Positions 36,513 through 45,403 of a DNA stretch of 64,000 nt are shown here, in pieces. Made by a program: the position numbers and the translations under genes. Numbering within the stretch: position 1 is the stretch's first letter; every line of letters starts with the position of its first letter. The notes below the pieces were generated by a model. It saw nothing but the letters and a program-made list of their open reading frames with translations. It was not told where the DNA came from and ran no database searches. Source of the DNA: Microbulbifer hydrolyticus (GTDB taxonomy: Bacteria > Pseudomonadota > Gammaproteobacteria > Pseudomonadales > Cellvibrionaceae); the NCBI RefSeq assembly GCF_009931115.1, contig NZ_CP047491.1:620001-684000 (forward strand). The letters run 5' to 3'.

Positions 36513-36797
36513 GGGAGCCTTCCCTGTTTATTGTTGTGAGATCACATGCTTTTTATGTGATCTGCGTCCCGTAGAAGATTATTGTGCCATACCGATAGTG
36601 AAAAGTGCATTCGTTGAGGTTGGCATGTAATGACGTGTAATCGAGGTGTGTAAGCAGTTGCTCACTACCGGTATGACGATTGGCCTGCCCAGGGTCGTTG
36701 CTATAGAGAAGGATGCCAGCCACAGGCGATAAGCGTTGTCGCCCAGCGCAACCAGTCCTGCTATCTTCCTCTGCATAACAATGCAAAGGAACGCCCC
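36513..36797. other. Divergent intergenic region with inverted repeat
   Basis: Separates the envelope cluster (minus) from the M16 gene (plus). AGATCACAT-N7-ATGTGATCT is a perfect 9-bp inverted repeat at 36539-36563, 27 bases upstream of the cluster's first gene. It could be an operator or an mRNA hairpin; the order TCACA..TGTGA is the reverse of a CRP site. Confidence 0.5.
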
Positions 36798-39722
36798 ATG
36801 CTCCGCAACCTGACCGCCTCGCTGGCGCTGCTTACCGCTGTAGCCATCCCGTCCCTCGGCCTCATCGGCTGCGACCGCTCCAAGCCGGAAATGGAACAAG
36901 TCGCGCCCGAGCCCGAATCGCGGGTGCAGACGAGTGCCCAGTCCACTTCTGAGTCCGCACCGGACTTCTCCATCGACTACCAGCAATTCCAGCTGGATAA
37001 CGGTCTCAACGTCCTCTTCCATATCGACCGCTCCGATCCGGTCGTCGCGGTATCCCTCACGGCCCATGTGGGTTCGGCGCGCGAGAAGGAAGGGCGCACG
37101 GGGTTTGCGCATTTATTCGAGCACCTGCTGTTCCTGGAGTCGGAGAACCTGGGCAAGGGCGGGCTGGATGCGATGAGTGCGCGCATTGGCGGTTCCGGGG
37201 CCAATGGTTCCACTTCCCGCGATGTCACCAATTACTACCAGACGGTGCCCAAAGACGCACTGGAAAAGATGCTGTGGGCGGAGGCGGACAAGCTGGGCTG
37301 GTTTATCAATACGGTGACCGAGCCGGTGCTGGCGAAAGAAAAGCAGGTGGTGAAGAACGAGAAGCGCCAGAGTGTGGACAACCGCCCCTACGGCCATGCC
37401 CAGTACGTGATCGACCGCAATCTCTACCCGGAGGGTCACCCCTACAGCTGGCAGGTGATCGGCTCGCTGGAGGATCTGGACAACGCCACCCTGGACGATG
37501 TGAAGACCTTCTTCCGCCGCTGGTATGTACCCAACAACGTGACGTTAGTTGTTGCCGGGGATTTTGATCCCGAGCAGGCGAAGGAACTGGTGCAGAAGTA
37601 CTTCGGCGAGATACCCAGGGGCGAGCCCATCGAGCGCGCACCCAAGCAGCCCGCCAGTCTGAAGGAGACCAAGCGCCGCTACTACGAGGACAACTTCGCC
37701 CGCCAGCCGCAGCTGACCCTGGCCTGGCCCACGGTGCCGCGCTATAGCGCGGACAGTTACCCGCTGGCGGTGCTGACGGAATACCTGTCCGACGGCAAGC
37801 GCGCGCCCCTGTACCGGGTACTGGTGGAGGACCAGCAGTTGACCCCGCGTGTTTCCATGGGCGCTTATCAGTCCGAGCTGGCGGGGCAGGTGCAGCTGGA
37901 GGTGCAGGCGTTTGCCGGCGGCGACCTGGATGCGGTGTATGCGGGTATCCAGAAGGCCTTCGCCCTGTTCGAGAAGGAGGGCATTGCCGAACAGGACCTG
38001 GAGCGCATCAAGGCCGGCCAGGAGGTGGCGTTCTACAACAGCCTTTCCAGCGTGCTGGGCAAGGGTTTCCAGCTGGCCCAGTACCAGATTTACGCGAACG
38101 ACCCCGGCTACGTGAGTGAGGATATCGCCCGTCTGCTGGCGGTGACCGCGGAAGACGTTAAGCGCGTGTATCAGAAGTACATCGACAACAAACCCTTTGT
38201 GGCGGTGAGCTTTGTGCCCAAGGGGGAGAAGGCGCTTGCGCTGGCGGATTCCACCGCGGCAGAGGTGGTGGAAGAACAGATCGTGAACGGCGCCGAGGAG
38301 GCGGTGGATGCTTCTGCCCTGGCCGAGTACGAGAAAACTCCGTCGAAGATCGACCGCAACAAAGAACCTGCCTACGGCGAGCCGGCGCAGACGGCGGTGC
38401 CGGAGGTGTGGCAGAGCGAGCTGAGCAACGGCATCGAGGTGTACGGCATCGACAACGACGAGGTGCCTACGGTCAACTTCAGCCTGGTGATCGACGGCGG
38501 CCAGTTGCAGGAGAGTATCGACAAGACCGGCGTGGCCAACCTTACCGCCATGCTGATGGAGCGCGGCACCAAAAACCGCACCCCGGAAGAGCTGGAAACC
38601 GCCATCCAGATGCTGGGTGCCAACATCAGCGTATCCGCGGCGCGGGATGCCTTCCGCTTCGATGTGACCACACTGGCGCGCAACTTCGACGAAGTGTTCG
38701 CGCTGTTGCAGGAGATGCTGCTGGAGCCGCGCTGGGACGCGAAAGAACTGGTGCTGGCGAAGAAGAGTGTGCTGAGCCAGATCAAACGGGCCGAGGCCGA
38801 ACCCAATGCCATTGCCAGCAAAACCTTCGCGCGCCTGCTGCACGGTGACGACAGCATCCGCGGCTACAGCGGAACGGGAACCGAGGAATCCGTGGCGGCC
38901 ATCACCATGGATGACCTCAAGGCCTACTACAAAAATTATCTGTCCCCGTCCGTGGCCCGCGCCCATGTAGTGGGGGATATCACCCAGAAACAGTTCCTCG
39001 CCGCAGCGGAAAAGTTGGCCAAACAGTGGCCCGCCAAACCGGTGGAAATTCCCGATCCGCAATCTGAGCCGGCCGAGCCGGGCATCTATTTTGTGGATGT
39101 GCCGGATGCCAAGCAGTCGGTCCTGCGCATCGGCCGCCCGGCAATGCCGGCGGTGTCGGACGACTACTACCCGGCGGTGTTCACCAACTACATCCTCGGC
39201 GGCGGCGGTTTTGCCTCGCGCCTGATGCAGCAACTGCGCGAGGGCAAGGGCTACACCTACGGCATCGGCTCCAGCGTGTCCGCCGACAAGACCGGGGGCC
39301 AGTTCGCCATTGGCACAAGTGTGCGCGCCAATGTCACCCCGGAGTCTGTACAGCTGATTCGCGACATCCTCAAGCAGTATGCGCCTACCTATACCGAGGC
39401 CGACCTGGAAAACTCCCGCTCCTATCTCGTCCGCGCCAACACCCGCGCCTTCGAGACCGCCGGTGCTAAGCTCGGGCTGCTGGAAAACATGAGCAAATAC
39501 GACTGGCCCGCCGACTATGTGCGCGAGCGCGAGGCAATCGCCAAGGCAATGACCGTGGACAAGGTGCAGAACATCGCCGAGACCTATATGCAACCGGGCT
39601 CGATGATCTGGCTGGTGGTGGGCGACCGCGCGACCCAGCTGGAGCGACTGGAAAAGCTCGGGCTGGGTGAGCCGACCGTGCTGGATAAGGATAAGCCGAC
39701 AGCGAAAAAATCCGCGGAGTAA
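36798..39722 (+). CDS. M16 zinc metallopeptidase, two-domain lipoprotein
   Basis: A 974-residue lipoprotein (lipobox LIG-C25) with two M16 halves. The first half carries the inverted zinc motif HLFEH near 102 and the downstream Glu in VKNEKRQSVDN. The second half lacks HxxEH at the matching place (ANLTAMLM) but keeps the conserved R/Y region (EGKGYTYGIGSS). This is the usual active/inactive pairing of pitrilysin-like enzymes. The start ATG follows GGAACG-type sequence without a strong ribosome site. It likely degrades peptides in the periplasm. It ends at a strong terminator. Confidence 0.93.
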   Translation: MLRNLTASLALLTAVAIPSLGLIGCDRSKPEMEQVAPEPESRVQTSAQSTSESAPDFSIDYQQFQLDNGLNVLFHIDRSDPVVAVSLTAHVGSAREKEGRTGFAHLFEHLLFLESENLGKGGLDAMSARIGGSGANGSTSRDVTNYYQTVPKDALEKMLWAEADKLGWFINTVTEPVLAKEKQVVKNEKRQSVDNRPYGHAQYVIDRNLYPEGHPYSWQVIGSLEDLDNATLDDVKTFFRRWYVPNNVTLVVAGDFDPEQAKELVQKYFGEIPRGEPIERAPKQPASLKETKRRYYEDNFARQPQLTLAWPTVPRYSADSYPLAVLTEYLSDGKRAPLYRVLVEDQQLTPRVSMGAYQSELAGQVQLEVQAFAGGDLDAVYAGIQKAFALFEKEGIAEQDLERIKAGQEVAFYNSLSSVLGKGFQLAQYQIYANDPGYVSEDIARLLAVTAEDVKRVYQKYIDNKPFVAVSFVPKGEKALALADSTAAEVVEEQIVNGAEEAVDASALAEYEKTPSKIDRNKEPAYGEPAQTAVPEVWQSELSNGIEVYGIDNDEVPTVNFSLVIDGGQLQESIDKTGVANLTAMLMERGTKNRTPEELETAIQMLGANISVSAARDAFRFDVTTLARNFDEVFALLQEMLLEPRWDAKELVLAKKSVLSQIKRAEAEPNAIASKTFARLLHGDDSIRGYSGTGTEESVAAITMDDLKAYYKNYLSPSVARAHVVGDITQKQFLAAAEKLAKQWPAKPVEIPDPQSEPAEPGIYFVDVPDAKQSVLRIGRPAMPAVSDDYYPAVFTNYILGGGGFASRLMQQLREGKGYTYGIGSSVSADKTGGQFAIGTSVRANVTPESVQLIRDILKQYAPTYTEADLENSRSYLVRANTRAFETAGAKLGLLENMSKYDWPADYVREREAIAKAMTVDKVQNIAETYMQPGSMIWLVVGDRATQLERLEKLGLGEPTVLDKDKPTAKKSAE

Positions 39723-39732
39723 CACGCTCGTC

Positions 39733-39758
39733 AGGCCCGCTATTGGCGGGCCTTTTTT
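39733..39758 (+). terminator. Terminator after the M16 peptidase gene
   Basis: An 8-bp stem (AGGCCCGC/GCGGGCCT) with loop TATTG and a run of six T, 10 bases past the stop. Confidence 0.9.
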
Positions 39759-39780
39759 GTACGCTTTACCGGAGCTTGTC

Positions 39781-40470
39781 ATGGACTACAAACTCTACTA
39801 TTGGGATTTGCCCTTCCGCGGCGTGTTTATCGAGATGCTGCTGGCGGAGGCCGGGGCAAAGTATTCCCGGCATGATGCCAGTGATATCTACCCGCAACGC
39901 AGCCTGAAAATCACCAACCCCGGCATCGCCCCGCCGTATCTCTATGAATGCCGCAGTAAAACCTACTTTGCGCAGATGCCGGCGATCCTGATGCACCTGG
40001 CGCGGGAATACGACCTGCTACCCAAGCGCGCGGAAACCCACACGCTGGCGCTGAAGGCTATCCTCGACTGCAACGATGTGTTGATGGAAATCACCAACTT
40101 CAACGGGCAGGTGATGTGGGAAAAGGCCGCGTGGGAGGAGTTCCGCTACGGCCGCCTGCCGGACTGGATGCAAACCTTTGAGAGCACCGGACTGGCGCAC
40201 GGCTTTAAAAGTGGCGGCGGCTATTTGCTGGGCTCGACGCTGTCCGTGGCCGATATCGCCACCACCGCACTGTTTGGCACCATGGCGTACAGCTTTCCGA
40301 CGCTGGCGCAGGACCTGCAGGACAACGCACCGCATATTGCCAAACTGGTGCAGCGGATCGAGGCGCGAGACTCTATTCGCGCATTGCTGGAAAAGCGGCG
40401 CGCGACGTGGGAGCGCGGCTACTGCGGCGGGCAGATCGAGCGGTCATTGCGTGCGTTGCTCGGGCAGTGA
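39781..40470 (+). CDS. Glutathione S-transferase family protein
   Basis: A 229-residue protein starting at ATG 39781 with GGAG six bases upstream. The N-domain (MDYKLYYWDLPFRGVFIEMLLAEAG) is thioredoxin-like; the C-domain is helical (GGYLLGSTLSVADIATTALFG). It does not closely resemble the other GST at 31977. Located directly behind a terminator; probably weakly linked to the M16 gene. Confidence 0.85.
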   Translation: MDYKLYYWDLPFRGVFIEMLLAEAGAKYSRHDASDIYPQRSLKITNPGIAPPYLYECRSKTYFAQMPAILMHLAREYDLLPKRAETHTLALKAILDCNDVLMEITNFNGQVMWEKAAWEEFRYGRLPDWMQTFESTGLAHGFKSGGGYLLGSTLSVADIATTALFGTMAYSFPTLAQDLQDNAPHIAKLVQRIEARDSIRALLEKRRATWERGYCGGQIERSLRALLGQ

Positions 40471-40484
40471 CTCCGCCGGTGCAT

Positions 40485-41690
40485 TCACACCAGTAACTGA
40501 AAGCCAATCAGCGCAACACACATGACAAAGCCGGTTACCGGGCACCACAGTGGATAGCGGATTATGTTCGCGTCGTTTTGTTCCCGGCGCAGTTTGACGA
40601 CGACCAGGGACAGGTTCACTACGGAGAAAATCACCAGCATGATAAACGCGGTGATTTTGGCCAGGACGGTGAGCGGCAGCCACAGGGAAAATACCAGGAT
40701 GCAACCCGCCACCAGTACGGTAGCGGCGACCGGGGTCTGGGTCCTGGCATTGATGCGGGAAAACAGCTCCGGAGCCATGCCTTTTTTCGCCATGCCGTAA
40801 AGCAGCCTGGAGGCCATGATGATCTGTACCAGCGCGCCGTTCACTACTGCAAACATGCTGATCACCCCGATAAACGCCGTGGAGTAGCCGGCATTGCTTA
40901 CCAGTGCGGCCAGTGGTGCGCCACTCTGTGCCAGCTCATCGGTGGCGACAGTGCGCACCGCGATAGCGGCTACCAGCATGTACAGTAATGTGGATACGAC
41001 AATGGCGATCAGGATTGCGCGCGGCAGTGTACGGCGTGGGTTTTTCACCTCCTCGGCAATGTTCACCATATCCTCGAAGCCGATAAACGCATAAAACGCG
41101 AGGAAGCTGCCTACCAGCAGTCCGGGCCAGGCAGACATGTCCGGGATGGCTAGCACCTGCTGCCACTCCTGCACAGCGGGTGCTTCGCGGCTGACGAAAA
41201 TAACAAACAGCAGTCCGCCGACTTCAATCAGGGTAATCAGGGTTACCGTCAGCGCGGACTCGTTGATTCCCCACAGCGCAATCAAGCCGAGGACAATAAT
41301 CAGCACACTGATGGCGAGGTATTCCGGCACCTGGATAAAGAGTTCCAGGTAACCGACGAAACCATTGGCGATGGTCGCCGCCGAGACGATACCGGTAATG
41401 GCCACCAGTACACCCACGAGCTGCGCAAACCAGCGACGCTGCCAGGCCTGGAAAATATAGGCGGCAGAACCTGCACTCTGCGGATACCGGGAAGAAAGTT
41501 CCGCGTAAGACAAAGCGGTAAACCCGGCAATAATTCCCGCCAGTAAAAAAGCGTAGGGAAGAGAGACGCCTGCTTCACCGCCGACCTTGCCAATCAGGGC
41601 GTAGATGCCTGCACCGATAATGGTGCCGATACCGTAGAAACTGGTTGCCGGCAGGGAAAGGGATCGCTTCAGCGTGACCTTGTCAGACAC
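40485..41690 (-). CDS. APC family amino-acid permease
   Basis: A 401-residue inner-membrane transporter with about 12 hydrophobic segments. The start is GTG 41690 (GGAGG seven bases upstream; MSDKVTLKRSLS), because the longer frame adds 29 residues with no such site. GIGTIIGAGIYALIGKVGGEAG in TM1 and the GFEDMVNIAEEVKNPRRTLPRAI loop are the standard APC signatures. The substrate is unknown. It lies 90 bases beyond the ALDH gene's terminator on the same strand, so it is likely a separate unit. Confidence 0.88.
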   Translation of the reverse strand: MSDKVTLKRSLSLPATSFYGIGTIIGAGIYALIGKVGGEAGVSLPYAFLLAGIIAGFTALSYAELSSRYPQSAGSAAYIFQAWQRRWFAQLVGVLVAITGIVSAATIANGFVGYLELFIQVPEYLAISVLIIVLGLIALWGINESALTVTLITLIEVGGLLFVIFVSREAPAVQEWQQVLAIPDMSAWPGLLVGSFLAFYAFIGFEDMVNIAEEVKNPRRTLPRAILIAIVVSTLLYMLVAAIAVRTVATDELAQSGAPLAALVSNAGYSTAFIGVISMFAVVNGALVQIIMASRLLYGMAKKGMAPELFSRINARTQTPVAATVLVAGCILVFSLWLPLTVLAKITAFIMLVIFSVVNLSLVVVKLRREQNDANIIRYPLWCPVTGFVMCVALIGFQLLV

Positions 41691-41797
41691 TCCATTGCCT
41701 CCGGTGACACAAGCCAAAGTAGCCAAGTTAACCAGCTGTTGGCATTTCGGGGAAGAGGTAAGTCTGCAGTTTTCCACAGGGGAATTCTGGTGTGGAT

Positions 41798-41821
41798 AAA
41801 AAAGGGGAGCTGGTGCTCCCC
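41798..41821 (-). terminator. Terminator of the aldehyde dehydrogenase gene
   Basis: GGGGAGC/GCTCCCC stem with loop ACCA (minus strand) and six T, 47 bases past the ALDH stop. Confidence 0.85.
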
Positions 41822-41867
41822 GAAAAATCTTACCGGAGGGATCCCGTCCAGGGATGATGTCGCCGGG

Positions 41868-43388
41868 TTAGAAGAAACCCAGCGGGTTGGTGTCGTAACT
41901 GACAAGCAGGTTCTTGGTCTGCTGGTAGTGCTCCAGCGCGCGCTTGTGGGTCTCGCGGCCGATGCCGGATTTTTTGTAGCCACCGAAGGCGGCGTGGGCC
42001 GGGTACTGGTGGTAGCAGTTGGTCCATACGCGGCCAGCCTGGATATTGCGGCCCATGCGGTAAGCCAGGTTCATATCCCGGGTCCACACGCCGGCGCCCA
42101 GGCCGTATTCCGTATCGTTGGCAATGGCGAGGGCTTCTGCCTCGTCCTTGAAGGTGGTCACACCCACCACCGGGCCGAAGATTTCTTCCTGGAAAATACG
42201 CATCTTGTTGTGGCCCTTCAGCAGAGTGGGCTGTACGTAATAGCCTTTCTGGAAAGCGCCACCGAGTTTTTCCGCACCGCCTCCGAAGATCACTTCCGCC
42301 CCCTCGCGCTGGCCGATCTCGATGTAAGTCATGATCTTGTCGAACTGTTCCATCGAGGCCTGCGCGCCGACCTGGGTTTCCAGGTCGAGCGGGTTGCCGC
42401 GCACGATGGATTTGGTGCGCTCGACCACCTGCTGCATAAACTCGTCGTAGATGGATTCCTGGATCAGTGCGCGGGACGGGCAGGTACACACTTCACCCTG
42501 GTTGAAGAACGCCAGCACCAAGCCTTCCACACACTTGCTGATATAGGCCTCTTCCTGCTGCATCACATCGGCAAAGTAGATATTGGGGGACTTGCCACCC
42601 AGCTCGACGGTGGAGGGAATCAGGTTATCCGCAGCGCACTTCAGGATATGGCCACCGACGGCGGTGGAGCCGGTAAACGCGATCTTGGCAATGCGGGTAC
42701 TGGTGGCCAGTGCCTGGCCCGCTTCCTCGCCGATGCCGTTCACCACGTTAAGCACGCCCTCCGGCAGCAGGTCGCCAATCAGTTCCATCAGCACGAGGAT
42801 GGAGGCGGGGGTCTGCTCGGCAGGCTTCAGTACCACGCAGTTGCCTGCCGCCAGCGCGGGGCCGAGCTTCCAGGCGGCCATCAGGATCGGGAAGTTCCAG
42901 GGGATGATCTGGCCGACCACGCCCAGCGGTTCGTGAATATGGTAGGAAACGGTGTGTTCATCGAGTTCCGCCATACTGCCTTCCTGGGCGCGCAGGCAGC
43001 CAGCGAAATAGCGAAAGTGATCCACGCTCAGCGGAATATCGGCGGCGAGGGTTTCACGCACAGCCTTGCCGTTGTCCCAGGTCTCCGCTACCGCGAGCAT
43101 GTCCAGGTTCTGTTCCATACGGTCGGCAATCTGCAGCAGGATGTTGGCGCGCTCCGCGGCGGCGGTTTTGCCCCAGGCGTCTTTGGCGGCGTGCGCGGCA
43201 TCCAGCGCCAGCTCGATATCCGCGGCCGTGGAGCGGGGCACCTCGCAAAATGCCTCACCGGTGACCGGGGAGATGTTCGGCATATAGTTGCCGTTGACCG
43301 GCGCTACCCATTGGCCGCCGATAAAGTTTTCGTAGCGCGGTTTGAAGTTGACCAGAGCGCCATCCTGTCCGGGTTGTACGTAGATCAT
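41868..43388 (-). CDS. NAD-dependent aldehyde dehydrogenase (ExaC/AldB-like)
   Basis: A 506-residue enzyme, the length of Pseudomonas ExaC and E. coli AldB. The catalytic Cys is in [13 protein letters not shown]; the general-base Glu is in [16 protein letters not shown] and PWNFPILMA are cofactor elements. It oxidises small aldehydes to acids in the cytoplasm, probably acetaldehyde. An AraC-type gene is divergent, separated by about 230 bases, and is the probable activator, as in other ExaC-like loci. Confidence 0.93.
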   Translation of the reverse strand: MIYVQPGQDGALVNFKPRYENFIGGQWVAPVNGNYMPNISPVTGEAFCEVPRSTAADIELALDAAHAAKDAWGKTAAAERANILLQIADRMEQNLDMLAVAETWDNGKAVRETLAADIPLSVDHFRYFAGCLRAQEGSMAELDEHTVSYHIHEPLGVVGQIIPWNFPILMAAWKLGPALAAGNCVVLKPAEQTPASILVLMELIGDLLPEGVLNVVNGIGEEAGQALATSTRIAKIAFTGSTAVGGHILKCAADNLIPSTVELGGKSPNIYFADVMQQEEAYISKCVEGLVLAFFNQGEVCTCPSRALIQESIYDEFMQQVVERTKSIVRGNPLDLETQVGAQASMEQFDKIMTYIEIGQREGAEVIFGGGAEKLGGAFQKGYYVQPTLLKGHNKMRIFQEEIFGPVVGVTTFKDEAEALAIANDTEYGLGAGVWTRDMNLAYRMGRNIQAGRVWTNCYHQYPAHAAFGGYKKSGIGRETHKRALEHYQQTKNLLVSYDTNPLGFF

Positions 43389-43620
43389 CGCTGAATTCCT
43401 CTTTGAGCTGATTATTCTGTTCCCCGGGTTGCGGGCAGCGTTGTTATCTTCTGGTCCGGGGAGTAATCTTTAAAGCCGGGTGCATAACCCACTTATTCCG
43501 CTGTCGAGGAATGAAAATAACGGCTCCGGGTACGGTGTACTTTCCTGTGAGTACAGATCCGTTGATCCTGAATCCAGCACACGGAGTCGGGGCGGAAATC
43601 GACAACACGACAATAAAAAT

Positions 43621-44550
43621 ATGACTAAAGCGATGGTCCGCGGTCGGCAACAGCCCCGCGAGCTGATCGAGAACCGGGTATCGTTTGCGGGCCCCAGTTC
43701 CGAACTCAGCGTCTACGACACCTATCTGCCGGCCGAGCGCGTTGGGCTTTCGGCGGGCGAACTCCTCTATTGCGGCATGATCAGCGGCCGCAAAATCATG
43801 CACGCCCAGGGCGATTACGACGCGGAATTCCTGCCGCGGGAATCGTTTGTCATGGCGCCCGGCGAACACGTGGAAATCGACTTCCCCGATGCGCGCCTGG
43901 AGAATCCCACCTCCTGTCTCACCATCGAGATCGCACGGGACCGGGTGGAGAATATCTGTTCACGCCTGAACGGCGCCGCGCCGTTACAGCGGGAGTTTGA
44001 AGACTGGCGTTATCGCCCGGACTCGCTGATCCATACCCGCCACAGTCCTGCCACCCAGGAGCTGTTGCAGCGACTGGTGACGACGTTTACCGAGAACTCG
44101 GGCGACCGGGATTTTCTGGTCGACCTGGGGGTGAGTGAGCTGGTGGTACGCATGCTGCGGGAACAGATGCGCACGTTTTTATTGAAGGTGTGTGAAAACA
44201 ATCCGGAGGTGAATGGTCTCGGCGCGGCGGTTCACCATATCCAGCTGCACCTGGACCAGCCGCTGGATACCGCGCAGCTCAGCAAAATCGCGTGTATGAG
44301 CCGCAGCCGCTTCTACAGTGAGTTCAAGAAGCACCTGGGGTGTACCCCGGCGGAATTCCAGCAGCACCTGCGGATGCAGGCCGCGAGGGACCGACTCGCC
44401 CGTGGCGAAAGTGTGACGCGGGTGTGCTTTGACCTGGGCTACCGCCACCTGAGTCATTTCAGCCGGCGTTTTCAGCAGGAATTCGGCCAGAGCCCGAAGC
44501 AGTACCGCAACGGGGCAATGGCCAGATCTATTCAGCCGGGCGCTCAGTAG
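43621..44550 (+). CDS. AraC family regulator divergent from ALDH
   Basis: A 309-residue activator with N-terminal ligand-binding cupin-like domain and C-terminal double HTH (DTAQLSKIACMSRSRFYSEFKKHLG; VTRVCFDLGYRHLSHFSRRFQQEFGQSPKQYR). The start ATG at 43621 follows an AT-rich track without a ribosome site; ATG 43633 is the alternative. Its stop overlaps the convergent glycine-zipper gene by seven bases. Likely senses the substrate of the aldehyde dehydrogenase (inferred). Confidence 0.88.
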   Translation: MTKAMVRGRQQPRELIENRVSFAGPSSELSVYDTYLPAERVGLSAGELLYCGMISGRKIMHAQGDYDAEFLPRESFVMAPGEHVEIDFPDARLENPTSCLTIEIARDRVENICSRLNGAAPLQREFEDWRYRPDSLIHTRHSPATQELLQRLVTTFTENSGDRDFLVDLGVSELVVRMLREQMRTFLLKVCENNPEVNGLGAAVHHIQLHLDQPLDTAQLSKIACMSRSRFYSEFKKHLGCTPAEFQQHLRMQAARDRLARGESVTRVCFDLGYRHLSHFSRRFQQEFGQSPKQYRNGAMARSIQPGAQ

Positions 44551-45287
44551 GCGGGTGCCCAGGTGCCGTCCTGGCGGCGGCAGGCAACATCCTGTGTGCG
44601 CTGGCCGTCCTGTCCGACAATCTCGGTCACGAAGGAGCGGCAGTACTGGTCGCCGCGCTGTTCAAACGCACCGGGTGTTACCGCGTAGTTGTAGCCGTTG
44701 TTCTCGTTCTGCCAGGTAATACGCTCACCCTCCGGGGCGAATTCCAGGGCCTGCGCCACACAGGCCTGGTTGCGCTGGTCCATCTGTCGGCCGATCTTAC
44801 CGCCCACCAATACCCCGGCGATGGCACCACCGATGGTTGCCGCAGTATTGCCGCGGCCGTCACCAATCTGGTGCCCGATCACACCGCCGATCAGGCCGCC
44901 CAGCACACTACCCACCTGAGAACTGTTGCAGCGTGTGGCCGTGGTCTGTGGGGCGGGGGCGGGACGCCACTCGGGGCGGTATTCCGGTTCCGGGGCCCGC
45001 TGGTCAAACCAGGGCGGCAGCACAACCACTCGGGTACCGCGGTCGTGGTGATGGTGGCCGTAGTCGCGGCGGGCCTTGCATTTGCGCTCTTCCTCGTAGT
45101 CGCCGTTGCGCTTCCACTTGCGCTCAACCTTGCAGTTGCCGTCCCAGTACTCTTCCTTGTACTCGTGCTTGTGGTGTTTCTTGTGCTTCTTCCAGCCGCG
45201 GCCTTCCGGGGGTTCCGCGTACAGGCCGGCGGACAGGGTGCCGCACAGCAGTGCGGCGATGGCGGTGGTCAAGTATTTCATGCTCAT
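44544..45287 (-). CDS. Glycine-zipper 2TM domain protein (17-kDa antigen-like)
   Basis: A 247-residue exported protein; start ATG 45287 (MSMKYLTTA), with MKYLTTA as alternative. The signal peptide ends LYA (about 25). Then a His/Lys/Glu-rich region (KKHKKHHKHEYKEEYWDGNCKVERKWKR) and a Pro-rich linker lead to the glycine-zipper block GSVLGGLIGGVIGHQIGDGRGNTAATIGGAIAGVLVGGKIG that forms paired membrane helices in this family. C-terminal segment has Cys pairs. Role in envelope integrity is known only loosely; the His-rich part could bind metal. Confidence 0.8.
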   Translation of the reverse strand: MSMKYLTTAIAALLCGTLSAGLYAEPPEGRGWKKHKKHHKHEYKEEYWDGNCKVERKWKRNGDYEEERKCKARRDYGHHHHDRGTRVVVLPPWFDQRAPEPEYRPEWRPAPAPQTTATRCNSSQVGSVLGGLIGGVIGHQIGDGRGNTAATIGGAIAGVLVGGKIGRQMDQRNQACVAQALEFAPEGERITWQNENNGYNYAVTPGAFEQRGDQYCRSFVTEIVGQDGQRTQDVACRRQDGTWAPAY

Positions 45288-45403
45288 TATTCGCTGGGTT
45301 CTGTGGATAGCTGTTGGCGCAGATAGTAACAACGGCGATCTGAACAGACAGTGAATGAGTCAGCGTTTTGGGGACGGGGATTAAATAGCGTGCGCTCCGC
45401 CAG

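Noticed and set aside
36539-36563. CRP site
   Set aside because: Half-sites are in the reverse order (TCACA then TGTGA) with 7-base spacing, not the CRP TGTGA-N6-TCACA.
37545-39782. 745-codon open frame antisense to the M16 gene
   Set aside because: Mirror of a well-supported M16 gene in GC-rich DNA; product is His/Leu/Arg-rich with no domain.
41739-43394. 551-codon plus-strand frame
   Set aside because: Antisense shadow of the aldehyde dehydrogenase gene.
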